A stretch of 54,810 nt of DNA from JACDAN01 sp035535195 (GTDB lineage Bacteria; Actinomycetota; Thermoleophilia; Gaiellales; Gaiellaceae), in the NCBI GenBank assembly GCA_035535195.1, contig DATLQK010000079.1, positions 1 to 54,810 of the forward strand. The letters run 5' to 3'. Of this stretch, positions 26,693 to 37,518 are shown piece after piece; the stretch's first letter is position 1; every line of letters starts with the position of its first letter. The position numbers were made by a program, and so were the translations under genes. The notes below the pieces were generated by a model. That model was given only the letters and a program-made list of their open reading frames with translations. It was not told the DNA's origin and ran no database searches.

Positions 26693-27835
26693 TTGGCCAG
26701 CACGGTGACGTGGGAGGTGCTCAAGCAGCTCGCGGCGTTCCGCGCCGAGAACGGCTGCGCGATCAGCGTCTACGTCGACCTCGATCCCAGCCTGTCGCCG
26801 ACGCCGGCAGATGCCCAGACCCGGTTCCACTCGGTGCTCGACGAAGGCCACAAGGCCGCCGAGAGGACCCGCAGCGATCTGACGCACGAGCAGCGCGTTG
26901 GGCTCGAGGCCGACTTCCAGCGGATCCGCGAGTTCTTCGACGAAGAGTTCGAGCGCGACGGCGCCCGCGGATACGCCGTCTTCTGCGCGGGCCTCGACAA
27001 CCTGTGGCAGACGCTGCCACTGAGCGAGACTGTGCCCGACGAAGTGCGCGTCAACCCCCAGCTCTACCTCGCGCCGCTCGTGCCGCTCGTCGGCCGCGGC
27101 GACGGCGCCGTCGTCGCCGTCGTCGGTCGGGAGCAGGGCCGCCTCTACCAGCTACGCGCCGGGCGGCTCGACGAGATCGCCGACCTGTTCGAGGAGCAGC
27201 CGAGGCGGCACGACCAGGGCGGCTGGTCGCAGGCCCGCTTCCAGCGCCACGCCGACGAGCTTACGAAGGACCACCTCAAGGACGTCGCGGAGGAGCTCTC
27301 GAACCAGCTGCGCCAGCTGCGGTACCCGAGGGTGATCGTGGTCTCCCCGGAGGAGCTGAAGAGCGACTTCACGGAGACCCTCGCCTCCGATGCCCGCAGC
27401 GCGATCGTCGGGTGGGCGACTGCTGAGGCCCACGCCTCGCCGGTCGAGCTTTTCGACGTCGCCATGCCCGTGCTCGAGCACTGGCGCGAGGAGCGGGAGA
27501 GTCAGTCCGTCGAGCGCTGGAAGGAGGCGGCCGGGCGCAACGGCCGCGCGGCCTCCGGTTGGGAGGAGACGCTGGAGGCGGCCTCCGACGCGCGCGTCGA
27601 CTGCCTCCTCTTCCAGGAGGGAGCGGGGAGGACCGCCTGCGTGTGCCCGACCTGCGGGCGGGTCAGCGTCAACGGGGGCCGGTGCCCCCTCGACGGCACC
27701 GCGATGGAGGAGCGGAGCGACGGCCTCGATCTGGCGGTCCACCAGGTGCTCGTTCACGGCGGGCAGGTCCTTGCCCTCCGCCACCGTCAGGATCTCGAGC
27801 CGGTCGGCGGGATCGGCGCACTCCTCCGCTTCTAG
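26693..27835 (+). CDS. baeRF family 10 / Vms1-like release-factor-fold protein
   Basis: The 380-aa protein matches bacterial archaeo-eukaryotic release factor homologs. The first 130 or so residues form the N-terminal domain. A loop near residues 170-185 reads HDQGGWSQARFQRH, which lines up with the eRF1 GGQ loop in the GGxxQ style of Vms1/VLRF1 peptidyl-tRNA hydrolases. A pelota/eRF1 central fold follows (RVIVVSPEELK). A zinc ribbon near 316-336 has CVCPTCG...RCPLDG. These proteins are predicted to release nascent chains from stalled 50S complexes. The TTG start is uncertain; an in-frame GTG lies 12 nt on. Confidence 0.82.
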   Translation: MASTVTWEVLKQLAAFRAENGCAISVYVDLDPSLSPTPADAQTRFHSVLDEGHKAAERTRSDLTHEQRVGLEADFQRIREFFDEEFERDGARGYAVFCAGLDNLWQTLPLSETVPDEVRVNPQLYLAPLVPLVGRGDGAVVAVVGREQGRLYQLRAGRLDEIADLFEEQPRRHDQGGWSQARFQRHADELTKDHLKDVAEELSNQLRQLRYPRVIVVSPEELKSDFTETLASDARSAIVGWATAEAHASPVELFDVAMPVLEHWREERESQSVERWKEAAGRNGRAASGWEETLEAASDARVDCLLFQEGAGRTACVCPTCGRVSVNGGRCPLDGTAMEERSDGLDLAVHQVLVHGGQVLALRHRQDLEPVGGIGALLRF

Positions 27836-27839
27836 GCCG

Positions 27840-28477
27840 CTGCGACCGTTCGAGCTCGTCATCTTCGACTGCGACGGCGTGCTCGTCGACACGGAGCGCG
27901 CGACGGTCGAGGCCGAGTCGGAGTTCCTGACCGAGCTCGGCTGGAAGCTGACGCCGGCACAGGTCGCTGACCTCTTCCTCGGCCGGACCGACGACTACAT
28001 GCGACGCGTGATCACGGAGCGGCTGCCCGATCTGCCGGCGGACTGGGAGCAGCTGCTCGACGAGCGCTACCTCGCCGTGCAGGGCGACCTGCTGTCCGTC
28101 GACGGCATCGTCGAGGCCCTGGACACGATCTCGATTCCGACCTGCGTCGCCTCCTCGGGAACCCACGAGAAGATGAGGAGGACGCTCGGCGCGACGGGGC
28201 TGTGGGACCGGTTCGAGGGCCGGATCTTCAGCACGACCGAGGTCGAGCACGGCAAGCCGGCGCCTGATCTCTTTCTCCACGCCGCAGCGCGAATGGGAGC
28301 CGACCCGGGCGCGTGCGCGGTCGTCGAGGACAGCCCGTTCGGGATCGAGGCCGCGAACGCCGCCGGGATGCGCTCGTTCGCGTACGCCGGTGGGATCGTG
28401 CCGGCGGAGCGGCTTCGAGAGGCGGACGTCGTCTTCGACGACATGCGCGAACTCCCGCGGCTGCTCGCCGCCGGCGC

Positions 28478-28481
<4 letters not shown>
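27840..28481 (+). CDS. HAD-superfamily phosphatase/phosphoglucomutase-like hydrolase
   Basis: The protein of about 213 aa has all HAD motifs: the nucleophile DCDGVLVDTE, motif II ASSGTHEK, the Lys of GKPAPDLF and motif IV VEDSPFGIEAA, with a helical cap after motif I. This places it in the beta-phosphoglucomutase/phosphatase subfamily with unknown substrate. No ATG, GTG or TTG lies in frame near the start, so CTG 27840, just after the baeRF10 stop, is the best guess. The stop overlaps the convergent aconitase gene by 4 nt (CTAG). Confidence 0.85.
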
Positions 28482-31234
<2,753 letters not shown>

Positions 31235-31253
31235 GCTTCGATGCTAACCGAGG

Positions 31254-32270
31254 CTAGGCGGCGTCCAGCGCCCGCGGCAGCTCTTGCGCGACGGCGGGTT
31301 GCGTCTCGGCGTCCGTCTCGGCGGCGCGCTCGAGCTTCGTGTCGAACCTGTCGAGCCTCTTCTCGGCCTCCGCGAACTTCGACTGCGCGTTGCCGATGTG
31401 CTTCCCGACGACCTGGAAGTCGTCGCGGAACCGGTCGAAGTCCCCCTGGAGCTGCGCGACGTAGCCCATTACCTCGTGCGCCCGCTGCTCGATCTGCATC
31501 CCCTTCAGCCCAAGCGCGATCACCTGGAGCTGCGACGTGAACGTGGTGGGCGAGACCGGGAAGACGCGCTTCTCGTGCGCGTACTGGAGCAAGGCGCCCG
31601 TCTTGCCGCAGACGAGCTCGTAGTAGACGCCCTCCGACGGCAGGTACATGAGCGCGAAGTCGTACGTGCCCTCGTCGGGCCGGATGTACTTGGACGCGAT
31701 CGCGTCGACGTGGATCTTCAGGTCCCGCGCGAATGCCTTCTCGTGCAGGAGCCGCTCGTCGTCGCTCTCGGCCTCGGCGAGCCGCTCGAAGTTGTCCAGC
31801 GGGAACTTCGCGTCGATCGGGACGAGTCGCTCCACTCGGATCACTGCGTCGACGCGCTCGCCGGTCTTGAACCCGTACTGGAGCTGGTAAGCGTCGGGCG
31901 GCAGCCGGTCGCGGAGCAGGTTTCCGAGCAGCAGCTCGCCGAAGCCGCCGCGCGCCTTTGGCGGCCGCAGGGCTTGCTCCAGCCGCTTGAGGTCGTTGGC
32001 GCGCGCCAGGATCTCGGCGTTCGCCTGCCCGAGCTGGCCGAGCTGTTGGTGGATCGCGCTCGTCGTCTTCGTCGCCGTCTCCAGGCGGCGGTCCATCGTC
32101 GCCGTCATCGCCTCGAGCCGCCGGTCGACGTCGGCGTTGCGGCTGGCGAGGTCGGCAGCCGACTGCGACCGAAGCGCGGAGAGCTCGGCTCGGAGCACGC
32201 GCAGCACGTGGACGCCGGCGAACGCGAGGCCGGCGGCGAGCAGCACGAAGAGGACGACCGTCACGACCAT
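31254..32270 (-). CDS. rmuC: RmuC-family DNA recombination protein
   Basis: The 338-aa protein has one N-terminal membrane segment (residues 3-22), a coiled coil to about 110 rich in Arg, Leu and Glu, and a PD-(D/E)XK-like RmuC core with GFGELLLGNLL, FKTGERVDAVIRV, VPIDAKFPLDNF and FALMYLPSEGVYYE. RmuC limits inversion of short repeats by an unknown nuclease activity. Membrane anchoring before the coiled coil is typical. Confidence 0.92.
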   Translation of the reverse strand: MVVTVVLFVLLAAGLAFAGVHVLRVLRAELSALRSQSAADLASRNADVDRRLEAMTATMDRRLETATKTTSAIHQQLGQLGQANAEILARANDLKRLEQALRPPKARGGFGELLLGNLLRDRLPPDAYQLQYGFKTGERVDAVIRVERLVPIDAKFPLDNFERLAEAESDDERLLHEKAFARDLKIHVDAIASKYIRPDEGTYDFALMYLPSEGVYYELVCGKTGALLQYAHEKRVFPVSPTTFTSQLQVIALGLKGMQIEQRAHEVMGYVAQLQGDFDRFRDDFQVVGKHIGNAQSKFAEAEKRLDRFDTKLERAAETDAETQPAVAQELPRALDAA

Positions 32271-32344
32271 GGACCGATGAACGCTAGTGGCCGCGTCGGA
32301 CGGCAGAGGGGCGGGCGAAAGCCCCTCTGCCCGATCGAGCCGGC

Positions 32345-32542
32345 CTACGGTGTCTCGCGCTCGGCGCGGTGTTCGGCGCGCTCTTCGCGCGACTGCTGCG
32401 CCATTTCCTCGGCCTGCTCCGCGCGTGATTCGGCGGCCGCTTCGGCCTCCTGGTGCGCGCCTTCTTCCTTCATCTCCGTGTCGCCCGTGACGTCGCCTGC
32501 CGCCTGCTTCCCTCGTCCGAGCAGCTTGTCCAGAAAACCCAT
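32345..32542 (-). CDS. Small, highly charged CsbD-like protein
   Basis: The 65-aa protein starts at ATG 32542 with AGGAGG 5 nt upstream, which decides the start within a longer open frame. It reads GFLDKLLGRGKQAAGDVTGD and then a run of Glu, Ala, Arg and Gln residues without hydrophobic core. The N-terminal part resembles CsbD-type stress proteins (GK...GDVTGD). It is probably disordered or helical. The function is unknown. Confidence 0.7.
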   Translation of the reverse strand: MGFLDKLLGRGKQAAGDVTGDTEMKEEGAHQEAEAAAESRAEQAEEMAQQSREERAEHRAERETP

Positions 32543-32596
32543 CTGACCTCCTGACGGTGTGACGGCCAAAGGCGAGTATGGGGGATCGGACGGCCG

Positions 32597-33370
32597 GTGG
32601 CCACCGCTACCATGGCGCGCGGGTTGGCCAAGAAAGCTCGCACACCCGCGCCGCCGAAGCGCAAGGTCCAGGCCCCACAGGTGCGAAACGCCCCGCGCAC
32701 GCCGCGCGAAGAGGCGCGTAGCCGCATGATCCTCTATGCCCTCGCCGTCTCGGGGATCGTGATGGTGGTGATCGTCGGTGCGATCTTCCTGCTCGCCGGC
32801 GGCAGCAACAGCACGGCGGCCACGAACGCCGACGAGGCGGTGCGGAACGCCGGCGGCACGATCCGGACGATCAACGCGGCGCCGAACTTCATGCTGAACG
32901 GCAAGAAGCTGCCGTACCGGCATCTGCCGACGGATGCCCTGCCGCCAGGGTTCAAGTACAACACCAGCCCGCCGACGAGCGGTGTGCATACCAACAGCAC
33001 CGTGATCTACGGGATCTACGACCAGTCGGTCCCGGCGATCTCGACCGTACACAACCTCGAGCACGGTGCGGTCGTGATCCGCTACGGGCCGCAGGTCCCG
33101 CAGAGCGAGGTCGCGAAGATCAGCGAGTGGTACCTCGAGTCGCCGAACGGCCTTGTGGTCGCGCCGATGGCCGGCCTCGGGGACAAGATCGCCCTGACGG
33201 CGTGGACGTACGACCAGAACCGGCAGAACGACCGGAACTACGAGGGCGAGGGTCATCTCGCCGAGCTGACGAAGTTCGACGCGGACGCGTTCAACGCGTT
33301 CGTCGACGCCTACCGCGGCAAAGGACCGGAGCGCTTCAAGGTGACGGACCTGCAGCCGGGCGGCCCGTAA
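32597..33370 (+). CDS. DUF3105 membrane-anchored protein
   Basis: The 257-aa protein has a basic, Pro-rich N-terminus, one transmembrane helix near residues 45-66 and an extracytoplasmic DUF3105 domain with PPTSGVHTN, YGIYDQSVP and VHNLEHGAVVIRYG. The conserved His residues suggest a metal site, but no activity is known. The GTG at 32597 or ATG at 32612 may be the start. It is divergent from the CsbD-like gene by 54 nt. Confidence 0.82.
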   Translation: MATATMARGLAKKARTPAPPKRKVQAPQVRNAPRTPREEARSRMILYALAVSGIVMVVIVGAIFLLAGGSNSTAATNADEAVRNAGGTIRTINAAPNFMLNGKKLPYRHLPTDALPPGFKYNTSPPTSGVHTNSTVIYGIYDQSVPAISTVHNLEHGAVVIRYGPQVPQSEVAKISEWYLESPNGLVVAPMAGLGDKIALTAWTYDQNRQNDRNYEGEGHLAELTKFDADAFNAFVDAYRGKGPERFKVTDLQPGGP

Positions 33371-33391
33371 CCCAGCGCTATCGTTTCACCC

Positions 33392-33479
33392 GCCGGGGTG
33401 GCGAAACTGGTCATACGCGCCTGACTTAAAATCAGGTGTCCCCTTAGGGGGCGTGCGGGTTCGACTCCCGCCCCCGGCA
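33392..33479 (+). tRNA. tRNA-Leu (anticodon UAA)
   Basis: Acceptor GCCGGGG pairs with CCCCGGC, with discriminator A at 33479. The anticodon stem CTGAC/ATCAG holds loop TTAAAAT with anticodon TAA. A long variable arm (class II) and the T-arm GCGGG-TTCGACT-CCCGC are intact. CCA is not encoded. It lies between the DUF3105 and NfeD-like genes. Confidence 0.96.
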
Positions 33480-33492
33480 CTCTTGTTCCCCC

Positions 33493-33822
33493 ATGCTGCT
33501 CCTACTCGCGATCCTCGCCGCGGTCTTTCTGCTCCCGTCGCCGTGGAACTACGTCGCGGTGATCGTGGCCGCCGCCGTCGAGCTCGCCGAGGTCAAGGTC
33601 TTCCTCTGGTACTCGCGCCGGCGCGGCGCGACGACTGGCGCCGAGGCTCTGGTCGGCGAGGAAGGGCGGGTCGTCGCGGCGTGCCGGCCGGTGGGCCAGA
33701 TCCGCGTCGTCGGCGAGCTCTGGCGGGCCCGGTGCGAGGACGGCGCCGGCCCCGGCGACCGTGTCGTCGTGGACGAGCTCGGGCCGGACCTGACGCTGCT
33801 TGTACACAGGGTTTCGCCCTAA
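33493..33822 (+). CDS. NfeD-like membrane protein
   Basis: The 109-aa protein has two N-terminal hydrophobic helices (residues 1-12 and 18-32) followed by an OB-fold domain with GAEALVGEEGRVV and RARCEDGAGPGDRVVV, as in the C-terminal NfeD domain. Such proteins partner with stomatin-like or SPFH proteins, none of which is visible here. The ATG start lies 14 nt after tRNA-Leu. Confidence 0.8.
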   Translation: MLLLLAILAAVFLLPSPWNYVAVIVAAAVELAEVKVFLWYSRRRGATTGAEALVGEEGRVVAACRPVGQIRVVGELWRARCEDGAGPGDRVVVDELGPDLTLLVHRVSP

Positions 33823-33824
33823 TA

Positions 33825-33989
33825 GGAGGGCTCGGCAGGGCGGCGGCCGTGTCGCAGGGCCGCGCTGCTCGCCCCGAGGACGGCGTCCTCAGTCGCACCC
33901 GTATCTCAGTCGATACGGGCGCTCCCTGCGTCCTTGCCTCGGTACGACCATCGCACCCCTGCGACGAGCCCCACCCCGCCGATCCCTCC
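33825..33989 (-). ncRNA. Structured intergenic repeat element, copy 2 (candidate RNA)
   Basis: The 19-nt inverted ends (33825-33843, 33971-33989) pair at 16 of 19 positions. Two of the three exceptions are G-U pairs only on the minus strand. It shares with copy 1 the GAGGAC/GTCCTC hairpin and the TCGCA-CCCC-TGCGA hairpin, while the GTATC/GATAC hairpin is perfect here and imperfect in copy 1. It sits 2 nt after the NfeD-like stop and 13 nt before the glutamate dehydrogenase start. Confidence 0.5.
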
Positions 33990-34002
33990 TAGACTGCGGG
34001 AC

Positions 34003-35292
34003 GTGGCCAAGCTCGACGAAACGTCGGTCGAACAGCTTGGGTACGAGTGGGACACGCCGCTCTATCGCACGGCGCTCGGCCAGTTCGAGCAGGCGCTCGA
34101 GCACGCGGACGTGCCCGATTTCGTCGCCGAGCGGCTGCGCATTCCGGAGCGATCGACGATCGTCGGCGTCCCGGTCCGCCGCGACGCCGGGAACTTCGAG
34201 ATGTTCCCCGCCTACCGCGTCCAGCATTCGACCGTGCTCGGCCCCAGCAAGGGCGGCATTCGCTACGACACCCATGTCGACCTCGGGGAGTGCGCGGCGC
34301 TCGCGATGTGGATGACCTGGAAATGCGCGCTCCTCCAGCTGCCCTACGGCGGTGCGAAGGGCGGCGTCCGCTGCAATCCGAGGGAGCTGTCGATCGGCGA
34401 GCTCGAGCGCCTGACGCGCCGCCTGACGATCGAGCTGCTCCCGGTGATCGGGCCGGAGGAGGACATCCCCGCGCCGGACATGGCGACGAACGAGAAGACG
34501 ATGGCCTGGATCATGGACACCTACTCAATGCAGGTCGGCCACGCAGTCCCGGAGATCGTCACCGGAAAGCCGATCGCGATCGGAGGCTCGGTCTTCCGTC
34601 GCGAGGCGACCGGCGCCGGCGTCGTGATGGTGATCGAGCGCGCGTGCGGCCGCTTCGGCTGGAATCTCTCCGACCAGCGCTGCGTGGTGCAGGGGTTCGG
34701 GAACGTCGGGGGCGTCGCCGCCCGGGATCTCGTCGCGCGCGGCGCCACGGTCATGGCCGTCTCCGACATCTCCGGCGGCGCCTACAACGAGGACGGGCTC
34801 GACCTGGACGACGTACGGAAGTGGATCGACGAGAACGGGTCGCTCCGGGGCTACCCGAAGGCGGAGCACGTCACGAACGCAGAGCTCCTCGAGCTGCCGT
34901 GCGACATCCTCGTCCTCGCCGCGCTCGAGGACCAGATCACCGCCGAGAATGCGGGGCGGATCGAGGCGAAGATGATCGCCGAGGGCGCGAATGGCCCCAC
35001 CGCGCTCGAGGCCGACGAGATCCTTGCCGAGCGCGGGATCCACGTGCTCCCGGACATCCTCACGAACGCCGGCGGCGTGACGGTCTCGTACTTCGAGTGG
35101 GTGCAGGACCTCGGGCGCCTCTTCTGGTCGTCGGACGAGATCCGCGCCAAGCTGTCGGAGAAGATGGGCGACGCCTTCGACCGCGTCTGGCACCTGTCCG
35201 AGCAGCTTGCGCTCACGCCTCGCCGCGCAGCGATGGTGGCGGCGATCCGCGAGGTTTCCGGCGCACTGACCGCCCGCGGGATCTACCCATGA
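34003..35292 (+). CDS. gdhA: Glutamate dehydrogenase
   Basis: The 429-aa enzyme interconverts glutamate and 2-oxoglutarate plus ammonia. It has GPSKGGIRYDTHVDL, the catalytic Lys region PYGGAKGGVRCNP, the IPAPDMATNEKTMAW segment, the Rossmann motif VVQGFGNVGGVAA and the terminal NAGGVTVSYFEWVQ. The GTG start at 34003 fits the family; upstream codons in the open frame fall in the repeat element. The stop overlaps the CBS gene (ATGA). Confidence 0.95.
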   Translation: MAKLDETSVEQLGYEWDTPLYRTALGQFEQALEHADVPDFVAERLRIPERSTIVGVPVRRDAGNFEMFPAYRVQHSTVLGPSKGGIRYDTHVDLGECAALAMWMTWKCALLQLPYGGAKGGVRCNPRELSIGELERLTRRLTIELLPVIGPEEDIPAPDMATNEKTMAWIMDTYSMQVGHAVPEIVTGKPIAIGGSVFRREATGAGVVMVIERACGRFGWNLSDQRCVVQGFGNVGGVAARDLVARGATVMAVSDISGGAYNEDGLDLDDVRKWIDENGSLRGYPKAEHVTNAELLELPCDILVLAALEDQITAENAGRIEAKMIAEGANGPTALEADEILAERGIHVLPDILTNAGGVTVSYFEWVQDLGRLFWSSDEIRAKLSEKMGDAFDRVWHLSEQLALTPRRAAMVAAIREVSGALTARGIYP

Positions 35293-35690
35293 CGCTCGTC
35301 CGCGAGGCGATGCTCATCGATCCGAGGTCGCTCGGCGTGGACTCCACCGCGCAGGAGGCTGGCCAGCTGCTCGGCAACGAGGATGTCCGCGCTGTGTTCG
35401 TCTGCGACGGCGACCAGCGGCTGGTCGGCGTGCTGACGCGCAAGACACTCGTGCGGGAGGTGGTCGCTCCCGGAAAGGATCCGCGCTCGACTCGCCTGGG
35501 TGAGATCGCGGAGGCACCGCACTGGACGTTCGAGGCCGAATCGTCGGTGGAGGACGCCTTCCGGTTCATGGAGGAGCAGGACGCCGAGCGCGTGCCGGTC
35601 GTCGAGGACGGGCGGCTCGTCGGGGTTCTCTCGCGCGCGGTCGTCCAGCGCCGTCTGGCCGAGGACGAGTCGGTCGAAGAGCCGGTCTAG
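35289..35690 (+). CDS. Two-CBS-domain protein
   Basis: The 133-aa protein consists of a Bateman pair: one CBS at about residues 5-65 (VFVCDGDQRLVGVLTRKTLV) and one at 75-125 (VPVVEDGRLVGVLSRAVV). Such pairs bind adenine nucleotides and regulate partners. The 4-nt overlap with glutamate dehydrogenase suggests that it could tune that enzyme to energy status, which is an inference. It ends 2 nt from the convergent Ppx stop. Confidence 0.88.
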   Translation: MTLVREAMLIDPRSLGVDSTAQEAGQLLGNEDVRAVFVCDGDQRLVGVLTRKTLVREVVAPGKDPRSTRLGEIAEAPHWTFEAESSVEDAFRFMEEQDAERVPVVEDGRLVGVLSRAVVQRRLAEDESVEEPV

Positions 35691-35692
35691 CC

Positions 35693-36631
35693 CTAGCAGC
35701 AGGTGTAGGCGCCGGGCGGCGCGGCACCCTCGGCGGGGGCTGGAAGCTCCGACGCCGCCAGGGCGGCGCCGTGGAGGATGTCCCGCTCACTGACCTCGAG
35801 CGCGTCGAGTCCGAGCCCGTCGAGCACCTGCTCCACGAGCACGGCGCCGGCGACGATCACCGGAGCCCGCTCGGGGTGGAGGCCCGGGATGCGTCGCCGC
35901 TCCTCGAGCGGCAGCGAGGCCAGTCTCTCCCGCTGCGCCCGCACCGCGTCGAGCGTCAGGCGGTGACCATCGGTCCCGAGCCCTTCCGGCTCGTCGAGCC
36001 CGAGGTCGAGCGCCGCCAGCGTCGTGACCGTTCCGGCGACGCCGACAGCACGGTCGGCGGGCTCGAGCCCGGGAAGTGACGCGCGCACGCGAATCGCGGC
36101 CGTCGTGAGCTCATCGATCGTCGGCGGGTCGCTCCGGAGGTAGCGCTCGGTCAGGCGGACGGAGCCGACGTCCACGCTGACCCGGGCGTCGACCCGCCCG
36201 TCCTCGCCGCGCACGAACTCCGTCGAGCCGCCGCCCGGGTCGATCACGAGCGTGGAGCCGGGCCGGCCGTCCGCGGCGCCGCGGAAGGTCAGCTCCGCCT
36301 CCTCGTCGCCGGAGAGGAGCTGCGTGGCAAAGCCGTAGCTCCACTCGACCTCGCCGAGGAACGCCTCGCCGTTCTCGGCGTCCCTAACCGCGCTCGTCGC
36401 GGTCAGCAGCACCCGCTCTGCGCCGAGCGACTCGGCTTCCCGACGATAGTCCGACAGCACGTTCCGGACGCGGGCGATCGGGAGGGGCAGGAGGCGGCGC
36501 CGCTTGTCCACGCCCTCGCCGAGGCGAGTGATCTCGGTTCGCCTGGCCACTTCCTCGACCTCGCCGTCCTCGACATCGGCGACAAGCAGCCGGGTCGTGT
36601 TGGTTCCCTGGTCGACGGCGGCGACTCGCAT
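35693..36631 (-). CDS. ppx: Ppx/GppA-family phosphatase
   Basis: The 312-aa protein belongs to the ASKHA fold with VAAVDQGTNTTRLLVAD at the start, the TSAVRDAEN segment, the second phosphate loop VIDPGGGSTEFV and GVAGTVTTLAAL. These enzymes hydrolyse polyphosphate or pppGpp. Only the catalytic two-domain core is present, which is typical of the short actinobacterial forms. The C-terminus ends with a Cys-Cys pair. It starts 21 nt from the divergent msrA gene. Confidence 0.92.
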   Translation of the reverse strand: MRVAAVDQGTNTTRLLVADVEDGEVEEVARRTEITRLGEGVDKRRRLLPLPIARVRNVLSDYRREAESLGAERVLLTATSAVRDAENGEAFLGEVEWSYGFATQLLSGDEEAELTFRGAADGRPGSTLVIDPGGGSTEFVRGEDGRVDARVSVDVGSVRLTERYLRSDPPTIDELTTAAIRVRASLPGLEPADRAVGVAGTVTTLAALDLGLDEPEGLGTDGHRLTLDAVRAQRERLASLPLEERRRIPGLHPERAPVIVAGAVLVEQVLDGLGLDALEVSERDILHGAALAASELPAPAEGAAPPGAYTCC

Positions 36632-36652
36632 GGCCGAAGGTACGCTAGTCGC

Positions 36653-37309
36653 ATGTTCCTGTTCAGAGAAAAGAACGTCGAGATGGTCGAGTCCGAGAAC
36701 GCGCTTCCGGGCCGGGAGGCGACGATGCCGGTGCCGGAGCGCCACGAGGTGCTCGGCACGCCGATCGCGCCGCCGTTCCCGGAGGGCCTCGAGCGCGCCG
36801 TCTTCGCCCTCGGCTGCTTCTGGGGCGCCGAGCGGGTGTTCTGGCAGGCCCCCGGCGTCTACACGACCGCCGTGGGATACGCCGGCGGCTACACGCCGAA
36901 CGCAACCTACGAAGAGGCCTGCAGCGGCCAGACCGGCCACGCGGAGGTCGTCCTCGTCGTCTTCGACCCGAAGCAGACGAGCTACGACGAGCTGCTCCGG
37001 CTCTTCTGGGAGAACCACGACCCGACCCAGGGCATGCGGCAGGGCAACGATGTCGGCACGCAGTACCGCTCCGCGATCTACTACGAGAACGACGAGCAGC
37101 GCGAGGCGGCGGAGCGCTCGAAGGAGCTGTTCCAGAAGGAGCTGCAGGACGCCGGCTACGGGGAGATCACGACCGAGATCGCCGAGGCAGGCCCGTTCTA
37201 CTACGCGGAGCCGTATCACCAGCAGTATTTGGCGAAGAACCCAAACGGCTACTGCGGCCTCGGCGGCACAGGCGTCAGCTGCCCGGTCGGCCTCGTCCGT
37301 TCAGCCTGA
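36653..37309 (+). CDS. msrA: Peptide methionine sulfoxide reductase MsrA
   Basis: MsrA reduces the S-sulfoxide of methionine in proteins. The 218-aa protein has the catalytic ALGCFWGAER near residue 52, GYAGGYTPNATYEE, GHAEVV, the HDPTQ segment and the AEPYHQQYL motif. A resolving Cys may be in NGYCGL or VSCPV near the end. The roughly 40-residue N-terminal extension is usual for this subgroup. Confidence 0.95.
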   Translation: MFLFREKNVEMVESENALPGREATMPVPERHEVLGTPIAPPFPEGLERAVFALGCFWGAERVFWQAPGVYTTAVGYAGGYTPNATYEEACSGQTGHAEVVLVVFDPKQTSYDELLRLFWENHDPTQGMRQGNDVGTQYRSAIYYENDEQREAAERSKELFQKELQDAGYGEITTEIAEAGPFYYAEPYHQQYLAKNPNGYCGLGGTGVSCPVGLVRSA

Positions 37310-37332
37310 GCCGCGCTACAATGCACGCACGC

Positions 37333-37406
37333 CGCGGGGTGGAGCAGTCAGGTAGCTCGCCGGGCTCATAACCCGGAGGTCGCAGGTTCAAATCCTGCCC
37401 CCGCTA
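37333..37406 (+). tRNA. Initiator tRNA-fMet (CAU)
   Basis: Anticodon loop CTCATAA sits on a stem ending in three G-C pairs, the initiator signature. Acceptor CGCGGGG faces CCCCGCT, leaving the unpaired C1:U72 typical of actinobacterial initiators, with A73. T-arm is GCAGG-TTCAAAT-CCTGC. CCA is not encoded. The 3' half of this gene is repeated at 39078, 42067 and 51910. Confidence 0.95.
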
Positions 37407-37408
37407 CT
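37363..37408 (+). repeat. att-like direct repeat 1 (inside tRNA-fMet)
   Basis: These 46 nt run from the anticodon arm to just past the tRNA 3' end. They recur exactly at 39078-39123 and 42067-42112, and for 44 nt at 51910-51953. This is the classic footprint of integrases that use a tRNA 3' end. Confidence 0.8.
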
Positions 37409-37411
37409 TAC

Positions 37412-37434
37412 AAGGGCCCTGGTAACAGGGCCTT
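37412..37434 (+). terminator. Terminator after tRNA-fMet
   Basis: The hairpin AAGGGCCCTG-GTAA-CAGGGCCTT with one bulged base is followed by TCTTGTT. Similar GGCC-rich hairpins follow every att-like copy. Confidence 0.6.
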
Positions 37435-37518
37435 CTTGTTCGCAAGTCGGTGGCGTTGCGGCACAACGCAGTAGTGCCAGGCCATGGAACGTCGCTACCC
37501 GCTGGACTGCGCGACACT

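Noticed and set aside
37333..37406. C1:U72 in the initiator tRNA as an anomaly
   Set aside because: An unpaired 1:72 position with U72 is usual for actinobacterial initiator tRNAs.
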